Of a stretch of 64,000 nucleotides of DNA, positions 26,785-36,578 are shown in pieces (within the stretch, counting starts at the first letter, position 1; every line of letters starts with the position of its first letter). The translations under genes and the position numbers were made by a program. This DNA comes from JAXDMK01 sp963765955. GTDB lineage: Bacteria; Actinomycetota; Acidimicrobiia; Acidimicrobiales; AC-14. The notes under the pieces were generated by a model that worked only from the letters and a program-made list of their open reading frames with translations, searched no databases and was not told the origin of the DNA. The stretch is taken from the NCBI GenBank assembly GCA_963765955.1, contig CAVXYA010000002.1, forward strand, positions 1,302,001 through 1,366,000. Reading direction: 5' to 3'.

Positions 26785-27689
26785 CCAAGCTGGCCCAGCT
26801 GGTGGTGGCCGGGGTTGCGGTCGGCTCCCTCTACGGCCTGGTGGCCCTCGGCTTCGTCGTGATCTACCGGGCCAGCCACGTGTTCAACTTCGCCCACGGG
26901 AGCTTCCTGCTCCTCGGCGCCTACCTCACCTACGGCTTCCACCGGCAACTGGGGATGCCGTTCTTCGGCGCCCTCGCCCTGGCCGCGGTGGCGGCGGCCG
27001 CGGTCGGGCTGGTGGTCGAACGGGTGGCATTGCGGCGGATGGTGGGCCAGTCGGTCTTCGCCGTGCTCATGGTGACGATCGGGCTGGCCGTGGTCATCGA
27101 CGCCCTGGCCGTGTGGGGGTGGGGCGCCGAGCGCCTGAGCCTCGGGGACCCCTGGGGTCTGACCACGTTCCGGGTGGGTGGCGACGGCGGGATCCGGGTG
27201 GCGGCGCTCGACGTGGCCCGTCTGGTGGGCGCGGGCGCGGTGCTGGCCGCCTACCAGCTGTTCTGCCGGTTCTCGACCCTCGGCATCGCCATACGAGCCA
27301 CGGCGTCCGACCAGGAGGCGGCTGTCGCCAGCGGCATCGACGTCAGCCGGGTCCACGCCGTGTGTTGGGCCATCGCCGCCGCCACCGCGACCGTCGCCGG
27401 GGTGCTGCTGGCGTCGGGCGCCCGGGGCATCGACCCCACCCTGTCGGCGGTGGCCCTGGCCGCCTTCCCTGCCCTCGTCCTCGGCGGAGTCGACTCACCG
27501 GCCGGCGCCGTCGTCGCCGGGATCGTCCTGGGCGTGGTCGAGGTTCTGGCCGCCGGCTACCTGCCCGGGTGGCTGCCGGGGACGTTGGGCGCCAACGTCC
27601 ACACCGTGGTCCCCTACCTCGTGCTCCTGGCGGTGCTGCTCGTACGGCCCTCGGGCATGTTCGGCGACCGCGAGCAGGCCCGTCTGTGA
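26781..27689 (+). CDS. livH: Branched-chain amino acid-type ABC permease LivH
   Basis: This 302-residue polytopic permease has the LivH pattern: GVAVGSLYGLVALGFVVIYRASHVFNFAHG near the N-terminus, AIRATASDQEAAVASGI in the cytoplasmic EAA-like loop, and a VLGGVDSPAGAVVAGIVLG helix. It forms half of the membrane channel with LivM. Its GTG start overlaps the LivF-LivG stop by 4 bases and its own stop overlaps livM, showing a tightly coupled operon. Substrates could be branched-chain amino acids, amides or urea. Confidence 0.9.
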   Translation: MTKLAQLVVAGVAVGSLYGLVALGFVVIYRASHVFNFAHGSFLLLGAYLTYGFHRQLGMPFFGALALAAVAAAAVGLVVERVALRRMVGQSVFAVLMVTIGLAVVIDALAVWGWGAERLSLGDPWGLTTFRVGGDGGIRVAALDVARLVGAGAVLAAYQLFCRFSTLGIAIRATASDQEAAVASGIDVSRVHAVCWAIAAATATVAGVLLASGARGIDPTLSAVALAAFPALVLGGVDSPAGAVVAGIVLGVVEVLAAGYLPGWLPGTLGANVHTVVPYLVLLAVLLVRPSGMFGDREQARL

Positions 27690-28829
27690 ACGAGCCGACC
27701 GCGACCGCGCCGTCTCTGACGGCCTCGGCTGCGACGGGGCCGGCTGCGACGGGGCCGGCTGCCGACTGGCCCGTCGGCAAGGGGGCCGTCTGGGCGGCGG
27801 AGGTGGGCGGTGGCGGTGGTGGCGGTGATCGCCTACGCGGCCACCCCCCTGGCCATCGGGGACTTCGGGCTGTCGGTGCTGATCTTCGCCGGGATCTTCG
27901 CCATCGGCGCCATCGGGCTCGACCTCCTGGTGGGGCACGCCGGCCAGATCTCCCTCGGTCACGCCTTCTTCATGGGCGCCGGCGCCTACGTGAGCGTCAA
28001 CCTGGGGGCGAGGTCGGGGCTGGCCATGCCCATCTGGCTGGTCGCGGCGGCCGCCGTCGGTGGTGCCCTGGGCGCCGTCCTCGGCCTGGCCTCGATGAGG
28101 CTGCGGGGGGCCTACCTGGCCATCATCACCGTCGGCCTGGTGTTCATCGGCCTCTACGTCTGGAACAACGTCCCCGCCATCACCGGCGGAGCCGCCGGGG
28201 CCGCAGGTGAGGCGCCGGTCGCGTGGGGGCCGCTCGACTTCAACCGCCTGCGGATCGCGGGCCAGGCCTACTCGAGGGAGCAATCGTGGTTCTGGCTGGT
28301 CTGGGGACTGGTGGCGGCGGCCGCGGCGGTAGCTGCCAACCTGGTCCGCAGCCGGACGGGCCGAGCCTGGCAGGCGGTCCACGAGCACGAGCTGGCGGCG
28401 TCGGCCATCGGCATCGACGTCAACCGGGCCAAGGTGTCGGCCTTCGCGGTGGCGGGCGCCATGGGGGCGGTGGCCGGGTCCGTCTACTTCGGGTACGTGA
28501 AGTACGTCGGTCCCGACGAGTGGAGCCTCTTCCTCTCCGTCCAGTTCGTCGCCATCGTGCTGGTGGGCGGGAGCGGCCGGCTGTGGGGCCCGGTCCTGGG
28601 AGCCCTCCTGCTGGGCGGGGCGCCCCGGCTGGTGGAGGAGCTGAGCGTCCACCTGCCCATCGGCGGCCTCGGGCTGACCGTGGCCAACCTCAACCGTCTA
28701 CTGTTCGGCGTCCTTGTCGTGGGCTTCGTGGTGCTCGCTCCGCGGGGCCTGGCGGGGACCACGAGGCCGAGGCGGGCGGGCCGCTGGTCTCGCCGGCGGC
28801 CAGCGGCGCCAAGAGAGGAGCAGGCGTGA
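27686..28829 (+). CDS. livM: Branched-chain amino acid-type ABC permease LivM (one frameshift)
   Basis: Read as a 380-residue permease starting at the GTG (27686) that overlaps the livH stop. The cytoplasmic leader is Ala/Thr/Pro-rich, with a repeated AATGP unit. The LivM body follows: LIFAGIFAIGAIGLDLLVGHAGQISLGHAFFMG, AYLAIITVGLVFIG and AIGIDVNRAKVSAFAVAG. Frame is lost at 27791-27795 (TCTGGGCGGCGG) and restored by removing one G, giving VWRRRWAVAVVAVIAY. A shorter start at GTG 27810 would give an intact but leaderless product. Confidence 0.85.
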
Positions 28830-30097
28830 ACATACGGACAATTCATCCCCGTCTCGTAGCCATCGTCGTCGTGGTGCTGGCGCTGGTGGCGGTCGGCTGC
28901 GGTCGGGGCGACAGCGAGTCCACGGAAGCCGCCGGGCTCGCCGACGCGCCCGGGTTCGACCTTTCGTCCGCCACCATCCGGGTGGCCCTGCTCACCCCCC
29001 TCTCGGGACCGGTCCAGGTCATCGGTGAGCCGTTCCTCGCCGGCTTCCGGGCCCACTTCGAGGGGATCAACGCCAAGGGGGGGATCGGCGGGCGCTTCAA
29101 GGTGGAGGTCGTCGGCGAGGACAACCAGTACGACGCCCCGACGTCGGTGCAGCTCTACCAGAAGGTCAAGGACCAGGTGACGGTGCTCGGGCTGGTGGGC
29201 ACTCCCCACGTGAACGCGGTCCTCCCCCAGCTCAAGGCCGACGGCGTCGTCGCCCTGGCCGGGTCGCTGGACGCCAACTGGATCAACGAGATCAACCTGG
29301 TTCCCTACGGCGGGCCCTACCAGATCCAGTTCCTGAACGGCGCCAACTGGTACCTCAACGAGGGCGGCGGCCGGGGCCAGCGGATCTGCGCCATGGCCAT
29401 CGAGGGCCCCTATGGCGACGCCGGTGTGGCGGGACTGGAGGCGGCGGCCACCGCCGAGGGCTTCACCGTCGAGGAGACGGCGCGCTACCGGGCCACCGAC
29501 ACCGAGTTCACCGCCCAGGTGGGCCGGCTGGCCGACGCCCGCTGCGACGCGGTGTTCCTCACCGGCCTGCCGGCGACGACCGGCCCGATCCTCGGGACGG
29601 GGGCCAAGCTGGAGTTCACCCCGCTGTGGCTGGGCCAGTCGCCCACGTGGAGCACCGCCTTCTCCCGGTCGGAGGAGCTGCTGCCCCTCCTCGAGAGAAA
29701 CTTCGTGCTGCTCACCGACGGCCCGGAGTGGGGCGACGAGTCGGAGCCGGGGATGCGCCAGATGCTCGCCGACATCCGCCAGTTCGATCCCGATCAGCAG
29801 CCCGACATCTACTTCCAGGCCGGGTACCTGCAAGCCATGGCCATGGTGGCCCTGCTGGAGAAGGCCGTCTCCCTGGACGATCTCAGCCGACCCGGGATCC
29901 TCGAGGCGCAGCGCCAGCTCGGGCGGGTGAGCTTCGGTGGGCTCGCCGGCGAGTGGACCTACGGGCCGCCCGACCAGCGCAACCCGTCCCGGGTCACGAC
30001 GGTGTTCCGGCCCAATGCGGCCAAGCCCGGGGGCCTGGAGGCGGTGCGCAAGAATATCTCCAGCCCTTCCGCCCAGGCGTACCGCTTCGGCCCCTGA
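28826..30097 (+). CDS. livK: Branched-chain amino acid-type substrate-binding lipoprotein LivK
   Basis: This 423-residue periplasmic binding protein has a signal peptide with a lipobox ending LVAVGC (lipid-anchored cysteine about residue 25) and the type 1 binding fold: RVALLTPLSGPVQVIGEPFLAGF, LYQKVKDQVTVLGLVG and FLTGLPATTGPIL. It would deliver the substrate to LivHM. The GTG start overlaps livM by 4 bases (GTGA) and follows a GAGAGGAG site. The order livFG-livH-livM-livK completes the operon. Which ligand it binds is not evident. Confidence 0.9.
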   Translation: MNIRTIHPRLVAIVVVVLALVAVGCGRGDSESTEAAGLADAPGFDLSSATIRVALLTPLSGPVQVIGEPFLAGFRAHFEGINAKGGIGGRFKVEVVGEDNQYDAPTSVQLYQKVKDQVTVLGLVGTPHVNAVLPQLKADGVVALAGSLDANWINEINLVPYGGPYQIQFLNGANWYLNEGGGRGQRICAMAIEGPYGDAGVAGLEAAATAEGFTVEETARYRATDTEFTAQVGRLADARCDAVFLTGLPATTGPILGTGAKLEFTPLWLGQSPTWSTAFSRSEELLPLLERNFVLLTDGPEWGDESEPGMRQMLADIRQFDPDQQPDIYFQAGYLQAMAMVALLEKAVSLDDLSRPGILEAQRQLGRVSFGGLAGEWTYGPPDQRNPSRVTTVFRPNAAKPGGLEAVRKNISSPSAQAYRFGP

Positions 30098-30114
30098 CCC
30101 GCCTGGGACGGCCG

Positions 30115-30744
30115 TCAGTTCATCGACGGGTCCGGGGGGTAGTCGGCGAAGAGGGACACCGTGCCCTTCTGGCGGCGCAGGACCTGGCGCCAGAGGTCGT
30201 CGGGCAGCGGTGAGAGGGCGTCGCACGGGTCGGCGTCGACCACGAACCAGCCCCCGTCGGCGATCTCGGCCTCCAGCTGCCCGGGCGCCCACCCGGAGTA
30301 GCCGGCGAAGATGCGCACCTCGGCCACCCCCGGCATGGCGTGGGCCGGGTCGAGGGCGAGGTCGACGGTGCCCACCAGGCCGACCAGGGGGTCCCAGCCC
30401 TCGTGCAGGGAGGACTCGACCCGGGCCAGGCACAGGGCGGCGTTGGGACTGACCGGCCCGCCCAGGAAGACCACCGGCGGCGACACCACGACCTCGGTCC
30501 AACCGGGCAGGTGGTCGGCGACGTCGATCTCGCTGGGCCGGTTGAGGACGATGCCCATGGCGCCCTCGTCTGAGTGCTCGAGCATGAGGACCACCGTGCC
30601 CGCGAAGTTGGGGTCGCCGACGCTCGGGGTGGCCACCAACAGGCGGCCCCTGAGCTTGGTGTCCGGGGGCCATTCGAGACTGCGCCATGCGTGCTCGGGC
30701 AGCTCCCCGCCGGGCCCGTCATCCTCCGTGCGCCCGTCTGTCAC
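30115..30744 (-). CDS. YqgE/AlgH family protein
   Basis: This 209-residue protein matches YqgE/AlgH (UPF0301): RGRLLVATPSVGDPNFAGTVVLMLEHSDEGAMGIVLNRP, then FLGGPVSPNAALCLAR, IFAGYSGWAPGQLEAEI and GGWFVVDADP. The family is widespread and usually of unknown biochemical role (AlgH influences alginate in Pseudomonas). The GTG at 30744 was chosen; another lies at 30750. It is divergent from the large GT2 gene, with about 70 bases between. Confidence 0.92.
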   Translation of the reverse strand: MTDGRTEDDGPGGELPEHAWRSLEWPPDTKLRGRLLVATPSVGDPNFAGTVVLMLEHSDEGAMGIVLNRPSEIDVADHLPGWTEVVVSPPVVFLGGPVSPNAALCLARVESSLHEGWDPLVGLVGTVDLALDPAHAMPGVAEVRIFAGYSGWAPGQLEAEIADGGWFVVDADPCDALSPLPDDLWRQVLRRQKGTVSLFADYPPDPSMN

Positions 30745-30814
30745 CGGCACCAGGAAACCACACCCGTTCCCAGGAGGGCACGGAGAGCGGACGGCTAGCC
30801 TCACCCCCACGAGC

Positions 30815-33800
30815 ATGGAACCGCAGCCCTCCGCCCCACCGGTGGTAGCGGTGGTCGTGGCCAACGAACCGGGCGACTGGTTCGAGGAAGCCCTGGTGGC
30901 GCTGGGCGGTCAGGACTACCCCAACCAGTCGGTGCTGGTGATGGACGCCGGAGGCGACGCCGAATCGGCCCGCCGGGTGGCGTCCATCCTGCCCGACGCG
31001 TACCTGCGCCGGGTCCCGACCCGACCCGGGTTCGCGGCCGCCGCCAACGACGTCCTCCAGACGGTGCAGGGCGCCTCCTTCCTCGTGTTCTGCCACGACG
31101 ACGTGGCCATGGAGCCGGACGCCATCCGCCTCATGGTGGAGGAGGCCATGCGCTCCAACGCCGGCATCGTCGCCCCCAAGGTCGTCGAGTGGGACCATCC
31201 CGACCGCCTCCTCGAGGTGGGCCTGGTCGTCGACAAGACCGGCGCCTGTGCCTCGGTGGTCGACCGGGGCGAGCTCGACCAGGAGCAGCACGACGCGGTC
31301 AAGGACGTCTTCGCCGTGTCCAGCACCTGCCTGCTGGTGCGCAGCGACCTGTTCAACGAGCTAGGCGGCTTCGACCCGGAGATGGGCGACCACGGGGCCG
31401 ACGTCGACCTCTGCTGGCGGGCCCAGGTGGCCGGGGCCCGGGTGCTGGTGGCCCCCCAGGCCCGCGTCCGCCACCACAACGGCAGCGCCCGCCACCCCGA
31501 GGATCCGGTCGACAAGGAGGGCATCCAGTCCCGCCACCACCTGCGGGCCATGTTCAAGAGCTACTCGGTGCTGACCCTCCTGCGGGTGGTGCCCCAGGCC
31601 ATGGTCGTCACCCTGGTGGAGGCGGTGGTCGCCCTCTTCAGCCGCCGGTTCGGGGAGGCTCGCCAGCTCACCGGCGCTTGGCTCTGGAACCTGCGCCAGC
31701 TGCGGAAGCTTCGCCCCCTGCGACGGGCGGTCCACCGGTCGCGGGCGGTGCCCGACAGCGAGGTGCGCCGCCTCCAGGTGCGGGGCAGCGTCCGCCTCAC
31801 CAACTACCTCCAACGCCGGCTCCACGCCGAGGAGCGGGCGCGGGCCCTCGTGCTGGCCGGCCACTCCCTGGTCGAGTCGGTGTGGCAGGGCCCGGCCCGG
31901 GCCGCGGCCGCCTTGCTCGGGCTGCTCGTCCTGGCCTTCCTCGTCGGCAGCCGGGAGCTGTTCACCGGGCGCCTGCCGGCGGTGGGCCAGCTCGGGCCCT
32001 TTCCCCGGCCCTCCACCTTGCTCACCCACTTCGTCGACGGCTGGCGCACCACCGGGTTGGGCTCCCAGTCGTCGGCCCCGCCGATGCTGGGCCTGCTCGG
32101 CTTCGCCGGCACGGTGCTGCTGGGGGGCGTCGGCCTCCTCCAGAAGCTGCTGGTCCTGGGCGTGTGGCCGGTCGCCGCCGTCGGCGCCTGGCGCTTCGGC
32201 CGCCGCCTGGGCTCACCCCTGGGCCGGCTGGTGGGCGTGATCGCCTACCTGGCCGTCCCACTGCCCTACAACTCGCTGTCCCGGGGGCAATGGGGAGGAC
32301 TGCTGGCCTACGCCGCCGCCCCCTGGATGCTGGCCGCGGTCGTGCGCCTCACCGGCCTGGCCCCGTTCCACACCGAGGACGACGACCCACCCACCCGCCG
32401 CGACATCCTCCTCCTCGGCGTGGGGCTGGCCGCGGTCGCCGCCTTCGTTCCCTCCATCGCCCTGGCCCTGCTGGTGGCGACGGTCGGGCTGCTGCTCGGC
32501 TCCCTGGTGGCAGGGAAGTCGGGGGCGGGGTCGACCGCCTTCCTGGGCGCCCTGGGGGCGGTGGGCGTGGCCATCGTCCTGCTCGTCCCGTGGTCACTCG
32601 AGCTGCTCCTGCCGAGCGGCTGGTCGACGGTCACCGGCGTGCCCCGCCTCCCCGGCCTGCAGCCAGGACTGGGCGAGTTGCTGCGCTTCCAGGTCGGCCC
32701 CATGGGGGCGGCGCCCCTGGGGTGGGCCATGTTGGTGGTCGCCGCGGTGCCCCTCGTGCTCGGCCGCGACTGGCGCCTGGCCTGGGCCGTGCGGCTGTGG
32801 ATGGTGGCCCTGACCTGCGTGGGCGTGGCCTGGGTCGGCGGCCAGGGGTGGTTCCCGCTCCGGCTGCAGTCGCCCGACGTGCTCCTCGCCTTCGCCGCCG
32901 CCGCCCTGGCCGGCGCCGTCGCCCTGGGCGCGGTCGCCTTCGAGTCCGACCTCCGGGGCCAGCGCTTCGGGTGGCGGCAGGCCCTCTCGGTGGGCGCCGG
33001 CGCCACCATCGCCGCCATCACCCTGCCCGTCCTCGGCGGCGCCGCCGACGGCAAGTGGCACATGCCGTCCACCGACCTGGCCCGCTCGGTGGCATGGATG
33101 GATCCGGAGCCGGGCGCCGGCGCCTTCCGCGTGCTGTGGCTGGGCGACCCCGACGTGCTCCCCCTCGGCAGCTGGCGCTTCCAGGAGGGGGTCGGCTACG
33201 CCACGTCCCGCAACGGCGCTCCCGACGCCTCCGACCTGCTGCCGGGGGCGCCGTCGGGCGCCACCGAGACGATCGCCGAGGTGTTGCGGGTGGCCCAGAA
33301 CGGCGGCACCGCCCGCCTCGGGCGGCTGCTGGCCCCCATGGCCGTGCGCTACATCGTCGTGCCCACCCAGACCGCGGCCCAGGACTCCGTCCCGCCCACG
33401 CCCGGCATCCCCCCCGCCCTCACCCAGGCCCTCGGGTCCCAGCTCGACCTGCGCCTGCTGCCGGCCGACGCCTCGCTCGCGGTGTACGAAAACACCGCCT
33501 GGGGCCCGGCCCGGGCCCTCTTCGCCGGCGACCAGGTCCTTGGAGGCGCCGGCGTCGGCGCCTCGGCGACGGCCGTTCCCACCGAGCTGGGGGGCGGGGC
33601 CGACCTGTCCGGCGGCCAGGCGATCCTGCCGGGGGACGGGCCGGTGCGCTTCCGGGGCCCCGTGCCGGGCACGGGCACCGTCGTTTTGGCCGAAAGCCCG
33701 TCATCGCGCTGGTCGCTCGACGTTGGGGGACGGGGCGCCGACCGCACCACCGCCTTCGACGTGGCCAACGCCTTCGACGTCGAGCGCCCGGGCGGCGGCA

Positions 33801-33937
33801 CGCTGCGCTTCAACACCCCCTTCCTCCGCTACGGGCTGGTGCTCGTCCAGCTCGCCATCTGGATCGCAGTCCTTCGGTACCTGGTGGTCACCCGCCCGCG
33901 GCGCAAGCCCGCCGCCGCTCCGCCCGCCGACCAGTGA
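30815..33937 (+). CDS. Large GT2 glycosyltransferase fused to a polytopic membrane domain
   Basis: This 1040-residue protein has an N-terminal GT2 domain (residues about 1-250: VVVANEPGDWFEEALVAL, GFAAAANDVLQ, VFCHDDVAMEPDAI as the DXD-like site, and GDHGADVDLCWRAQVAG). About ten to twelve membrane helices follow from residue about 365, with a large extracytoplasmic segment towards the C-terminus and a final helix near residue 1010. The companion DUF5719 gene is 24 bases downstream, a pairing conserved in actinomycetes next to envelope genes. It probably polymerises or transfers a glycan and hands it across the membrane. ATG 30815 begins the GT fold. Confidence 0.88.
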   Translation: MEPQPSAPPVVAVVVANEPGDWFEEALVALGGQDYPNQSVLVMDAGGDAESARRVASILPDAYLRRVPTRPGFAAAANDVLQTVQGASFLVFCHDDVAMEPDAIRLMVEEAMRSNAGIVAPKVVEWDHPDRLLEVGLVVDKTGACASVVDRGELDQEQHDAVKDVFAVSSTCLLVRSDLFNELGGFDPEMGDHGADVDLCWRAQVAGARVLVAPQARVRHHNGSARHPEDPVDKEGIQSRHHLRAMFKSYSVLTLLRVVPQAMVVTLVEAVVALFSRRFGEARQLTGAWLWNLRQLRKLRPLRRAVHRSRAVPDSEVRRLQVRGSVRLTNYLQRRLHAEERARALVLAGHSLVESVWQGPARAAAALLGLLVLAFLVGSRELFTGRLPAVGQLGPFPRPSTLLTHFVDGWRTTGLGSQSSAPPMLGLLGFAGTVLLGGVGLLQKLLVLGVWPVAAVGAWRFGRRLGSPLGRLVGVIAYLAVPLPYNSLSRGQWGGLLAYAAAPWMLAAVVRLTGLAPFHTEDDDPPTRRDILLLGVGLAAVAAFVPSIALALLVATVGLLLGSLVAGKSGAGSTAFLGALGAVGVAIVLLVPWSLELLLPSGWSTVTGVPRLPGLQPGLGELLRFQVGPMGAAPLGWAMLVVAAVPLVLGRDWRLAWAVRLWMVALTCVGVAWVGGQGWFPLRLQSPDVLLAFAAAALAGAVALGAVAFESDLRGQRFGWRQALSVGAGATIAAITLPVLGGAADGKWHMPSTDLARSVAWMDPEPGAGAFRVLWLGDPDVLPLGSWRFQEGVGYATSRNGAPDASDLLPGAPSGATETIAEVLRVAQNGGTARLGRLLAPMAVRYIVVPTQTAAQDSVPPTPGIPPALTQALGSQLDLRLLPADASLAVYENTAWGPARALFAGDQVLGGAGVGASATAVPTELGGGADLSGGQAILPGDGPVRFRGPVPGTGTVVLAESPSSRWSLDVGGRGADRTTAFDVANAFDVERPGGGTLRFNTPFLRYGLVLVQLAIWIAVLRYLVVTRPRRKPAAAPPADQ

Positions 33938-33961
33938 CCTCGTCCCGGCACGAGGTGCTCG

Positions 33962-35404
33962 ATGGCTAAGCGGCTCCCCGCCCTGCTCGTGATCCTGCTG
34001 TTGCTGGTCGCCGGGGGCGCGATCGACCGGTGGGTTCGCTCGTCGGACGACACCGTGCCCGGCGACACAGGGGACGAGATCGATCTGTCCGGGCCCACCG
34101 CCGCCCCTGCCTCCGCTCGGTCCTCGGCGTGGTACTGCACCGGGGCCACCGGTGACCCGAACGCGGCGGCCGACGGCACCGTGGTCATCGCCAACGCCGG
34201 CAGCCGCGCCCTGCGGGCCGACATCACCGTCATCCCCATCGCCGGCGACCCCGGCCAGAGATCGGTCGCGGTGGCGCCCAACGGCCGGGCCGCCCTCCGC
34301 CTGGCCGACGTGGTGGTGGCCGCCCACCTCTCGGCCGTCGTCGAGCTCGACGGAGGCGAGGCGGTGGTCGAGCTGATGACCACCGGGCCCCTCGGCGCCA
34401 GCGTCACCCCGTGCGCCTCGTCGGCGTCGCCCACCTGGTACTTCGCCGAGGGGGTGACGACCCGGGACGCCACGGAGACACTCCTCGTGCTCAACCCCTT
34501 CCCCGAGGACGCGGTGGTCGACTTCGCCTTCACCACCGAGGAAGGGCAGGTGACGCCGCAGGCCCTCACCGGGCTGGCAGTGCGGGGCCGGGGCATGGCC
34601 GCCATCAACGTGGGCGAGTTCGTCCAGCGCCGGGAGGCGGTGGCGGCCCGCATCAACGCCCGCACCGGTCGCCTGGTGGTCACCCGCCTCCAGGTCTTCG
34701 ACGGCAGCGTCGGGCGAAAGGGGGCGTCGGTCACCCTGGGGGTCCCCGAGCCGGAACCGGCGTGGTTCTTCGCCGACGGCCTGGCCGCCGACGGCCTGGC
34801 CGAGCGCTTCCAGGTCTACAACCCGACCCAGTCCGAGGCCCAGGTGGAACTGGCCATCGACCTCGACGACGGCGAGGCCGAGCCGCTGCGCATCACCGTG
34901 CCCCGGGAGTCGAGGGTCAGCGTGGTGGCCAACGACGAGACCCGCATCCCCAAGGGCGTGGGCCACGCTGTGACCGTGCGCAGCACCAACGGGGTCGACG
35001 TCGTCGTCGAGCGCAGCATCGACTCCACCGGCGCCGCTGGCCGGTCGGGGGTGGGCTCGTCGCCGGGGGCCCGGGCGCCGGCCAAGGGGTGGGTGTTCGC
35101 CACCGGCCAGGTCGACGCGTCCTTCGAGGAGTTCCTGGCCGTGTCCAACCCCGGCCCGGCCCCGGCCGAGGTGTCGGTGGTCGTGCTGGCCGAGGGCTCC
35201 CGGCGCGAGATCCCGGCCCTGCGCCGGCTCCAGCTCCCGCCAGGGGGGCGCACGCTGGTGCGGATGGGAGAGCACGTCGCCGTCCCTGCCCCCGCCCTGT
35301 CGCTGCTCGTCAGCGGTACCCAGCCGGTGGTGGCGGAGCGGATCCTGCTGGCCCAGGGCGCCCTCGGCCTCACCGTCACGCCCGGCATCGCCCTCCGGGA
35401 CTGA
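33962..35404 (+). CDS. DUF5719 family protein
   Basis: This 480-residue protein has one N-terminal membrane anchor (LPALLVILLLLVAGGAI) and a large extracytoplasmic part made of repeated beta-rich modules, each with a W-Y/F-F-A(E/D)G-type motif: SSAWYCTGAT, PTWYFAEGVT, PAWFFADGLA, KGWVFATGQV. This is the DUF5719 architecture. Its biochemical role is unknown; the conserved neighbour is the large GT2 enzyme, suggesting an accessory role in the same envelope pathway. ATG 33962. Confidence 0.88.
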   Translation: MAKRLPALLVILLLLVAGGAIDRWVRSSDDTVPGDTGDEIDLSGPTAAPASARSSAWYCTGATGDPNAAADGTVVIANAGSRALRADITVIPIAGDPGQRSVAVAPNGRAALRLADVVVAAHLSAVVELDGGEAVVELMTTGPLGASVTPCASSASPTWYFAEGVTTRDATETLLVLNPFPEDAVVDFAFTTEEGQVTPQALTGLAVRGRGMAAINVGEFVQRREAVAARINARTGRLVVTRLQVFDGSVGRKGASVTLGVPEPEPAWFFADGLAADGLAERFQVYNPTQSEAQVELAIDLDDGEAEPLRITVPRESRVSVVANDETRIPKGVGHAVTVRSTNGVDVVVERSIDSTGAAGRSGVGSSPGARAPAKGWVFATGQVDASFEEFLAVSNPGPAPAEVSVVVLAEGSRREIPALRRLQLPPGGRTLVRMGEHVAVPAPALSLLVSGTQPVVAERILLAQGALGLTVTPGIALRD

Positions 35405-35405
35405 C

Positions 35406-35430
35406 CGGTCGGGCAGCGGGACACCGACCG
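35406..35430 (+). terminator. Hairpin after the DUF5719 gene
   Basis: A 7-base inverted repeat (CGGTCGG at 35406-35412 and CCGACCG at 35424-35430) with an 11-base loop follows the stop codon directly. There is no T-tract beyond TT, so it is at best a weak or Rho-assisted terminator. Confidence 0.35.
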
Positions 35431-35747
35431 TTCCCGAGCTCCGACAATGCCCGAAGTCGGCACTCTCTGGTGGACCCGCAACGGGAACGGCAATCCCGGT
35501 CGTCTGCACCCGAGGAACGGTGCCAACGTACTCGCTTACTGCATCGATGGAGCGCAGGGCTTGCTGAAGGGGAACAAGCGCGCTGCCCTGCTGGTAGCGA
35601 TGTGGCAGCAGAACGGCCGTTGCATGCTACCGACTACGCTCGGGAACTCCAGACGCTAGGACATGTCGATCAGCGGCGGCGCATTGTAATGATGAGCCCC
35701 GGGCGCCAGCAGGCAAGGGTGACATCGATGCCGCGGGGAGGGTTCTC
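35431..35747. other. Intergenic stretch, start of a less GC-rich pocket
   Basis: Base composition falls noticeably here. No convincing gene is seen; short open frames (35447-35659) lack a ribosome-binding site and known motifs. A RELQTLGHVD-like phrase can be read in one frame at about 35645-35680 and is faintly reminiscent of tyrosine-recombinase C-termini, but is too short to call. Confidence 0.35.
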
Positions 35748-36377
35748 GTGAACTTCAAGCCGTCCGACTTTTACCTCGGGGTGGTGGAGTTGTTCGGGGT
35801 GCTGTTGCCGGGTGTCCTGCTGACCGCACTTCTCCATCAGCCACTCAGTGACGATGTCTTCAAAGCCCTGCCGCCGCCGAAAGGCGCGGCAGCGACACTT
35901 GCGACATACCTGATTGCAGGCTATGTCCTAGGCAACGCTCTCCGGGCCGCCGGTCAGCTGCTTGATATCGGGCTGTACGGCTTATGGGTCAAGTTCAGAG
36001 GAGGCCAAGAAGATGGACGCGCTCTTCTGGCCTGTGCCGAGCAGCTTATGGAGAAGCACATCACAGGCTTGGAACGCAAACGATCGGGAACCTACAAATG
36101 GGCAGTTTCCTATCTTGCCATTGTGAATCCAACTGCTCTCGCGTCGGTGTCACAAGCGACTGCCGAATCCAAGTTCTTTCGAAGTCTCACCATTGTCATC
36201 GTCGTTGCGTGTTTCCTTCACGGGTCGGGTTGGACTGTCGTGATCTGTGTAGTCGCCGCATTGTCGTCGCTCTTCGCATATCTGGAAGCGAAATGGGATG
36301 CGACCACCGTGCTCTATCGTGCGTATATCCTAGTACGCTTGGATGCCCCGGCCTCGGCCAATCGCGCTATGGGATAG
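35748..36377 (+). CDS. Hypothetical membrane protein
   Basis: This 209-residue protein (GTG at 35748 after a GGAGGG site) has two hydrophobic regions: an N-terminal pair (FYLGVVELFGVLLPGVLLTALL and a TYLIAGYVLGNAL helix) and a C-terminal pair (LTIVIVVACFLHG and TVVICVVAALSSLFAYL), separated by a charged soluble middle. Codon use and GC are clearly lower than in the flanking glycan genes, consistent with horizontal acquisition. No family is recognised; accessory membrane proteins of this kind are often found in defence or mobile contexts, but nothing proves that here. Confidence 0.65.
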   Translation: MNFKPSDFYLGVVELFGVLLPGVLLTALLHQPLSDDVFKALPPPKGAAATLATYLIAGYVLGNALRAAGQLLDIGLYGLWVKFRGGQEDGRALLACAEQLMEKHITGLERKRSGTYKWAVSYLAIVNPTALASVSQATAESKFFRSLTIVIVVACFLHGSGWTVVICVVAALSSLFAYLEAKWDATTVLYRAYILVRLDAPASANRAMG

Positions 36378-36578
36378 ACGTCCAGCTCTAGGTCATACCG
36401 GCCGAGCAGGGTTGGGTGATGGTACGCAATTCCGGATGACGCGCTGCCGCCGACCCGGCGCCACATCCGGCATCCTTCACAGCCGGCGTCGTGCGCGGTT
36501 CCACTCGGACGAGGATGAGTCCATCATCGGGTCTGACGACGCCTTGCTGCTGTGGCATGGCGATGGCATTCTTATGGC

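Noticed and set aside
35645..35700. RELQTLGHVD-like phrase resembling a tyrosine-recombinase C-terminus
   Set aside because: Only about ten residues match, no catalytic R-H-R-Y context is present, and the frame is not open upstream. Not enough to call an integrase remnant.
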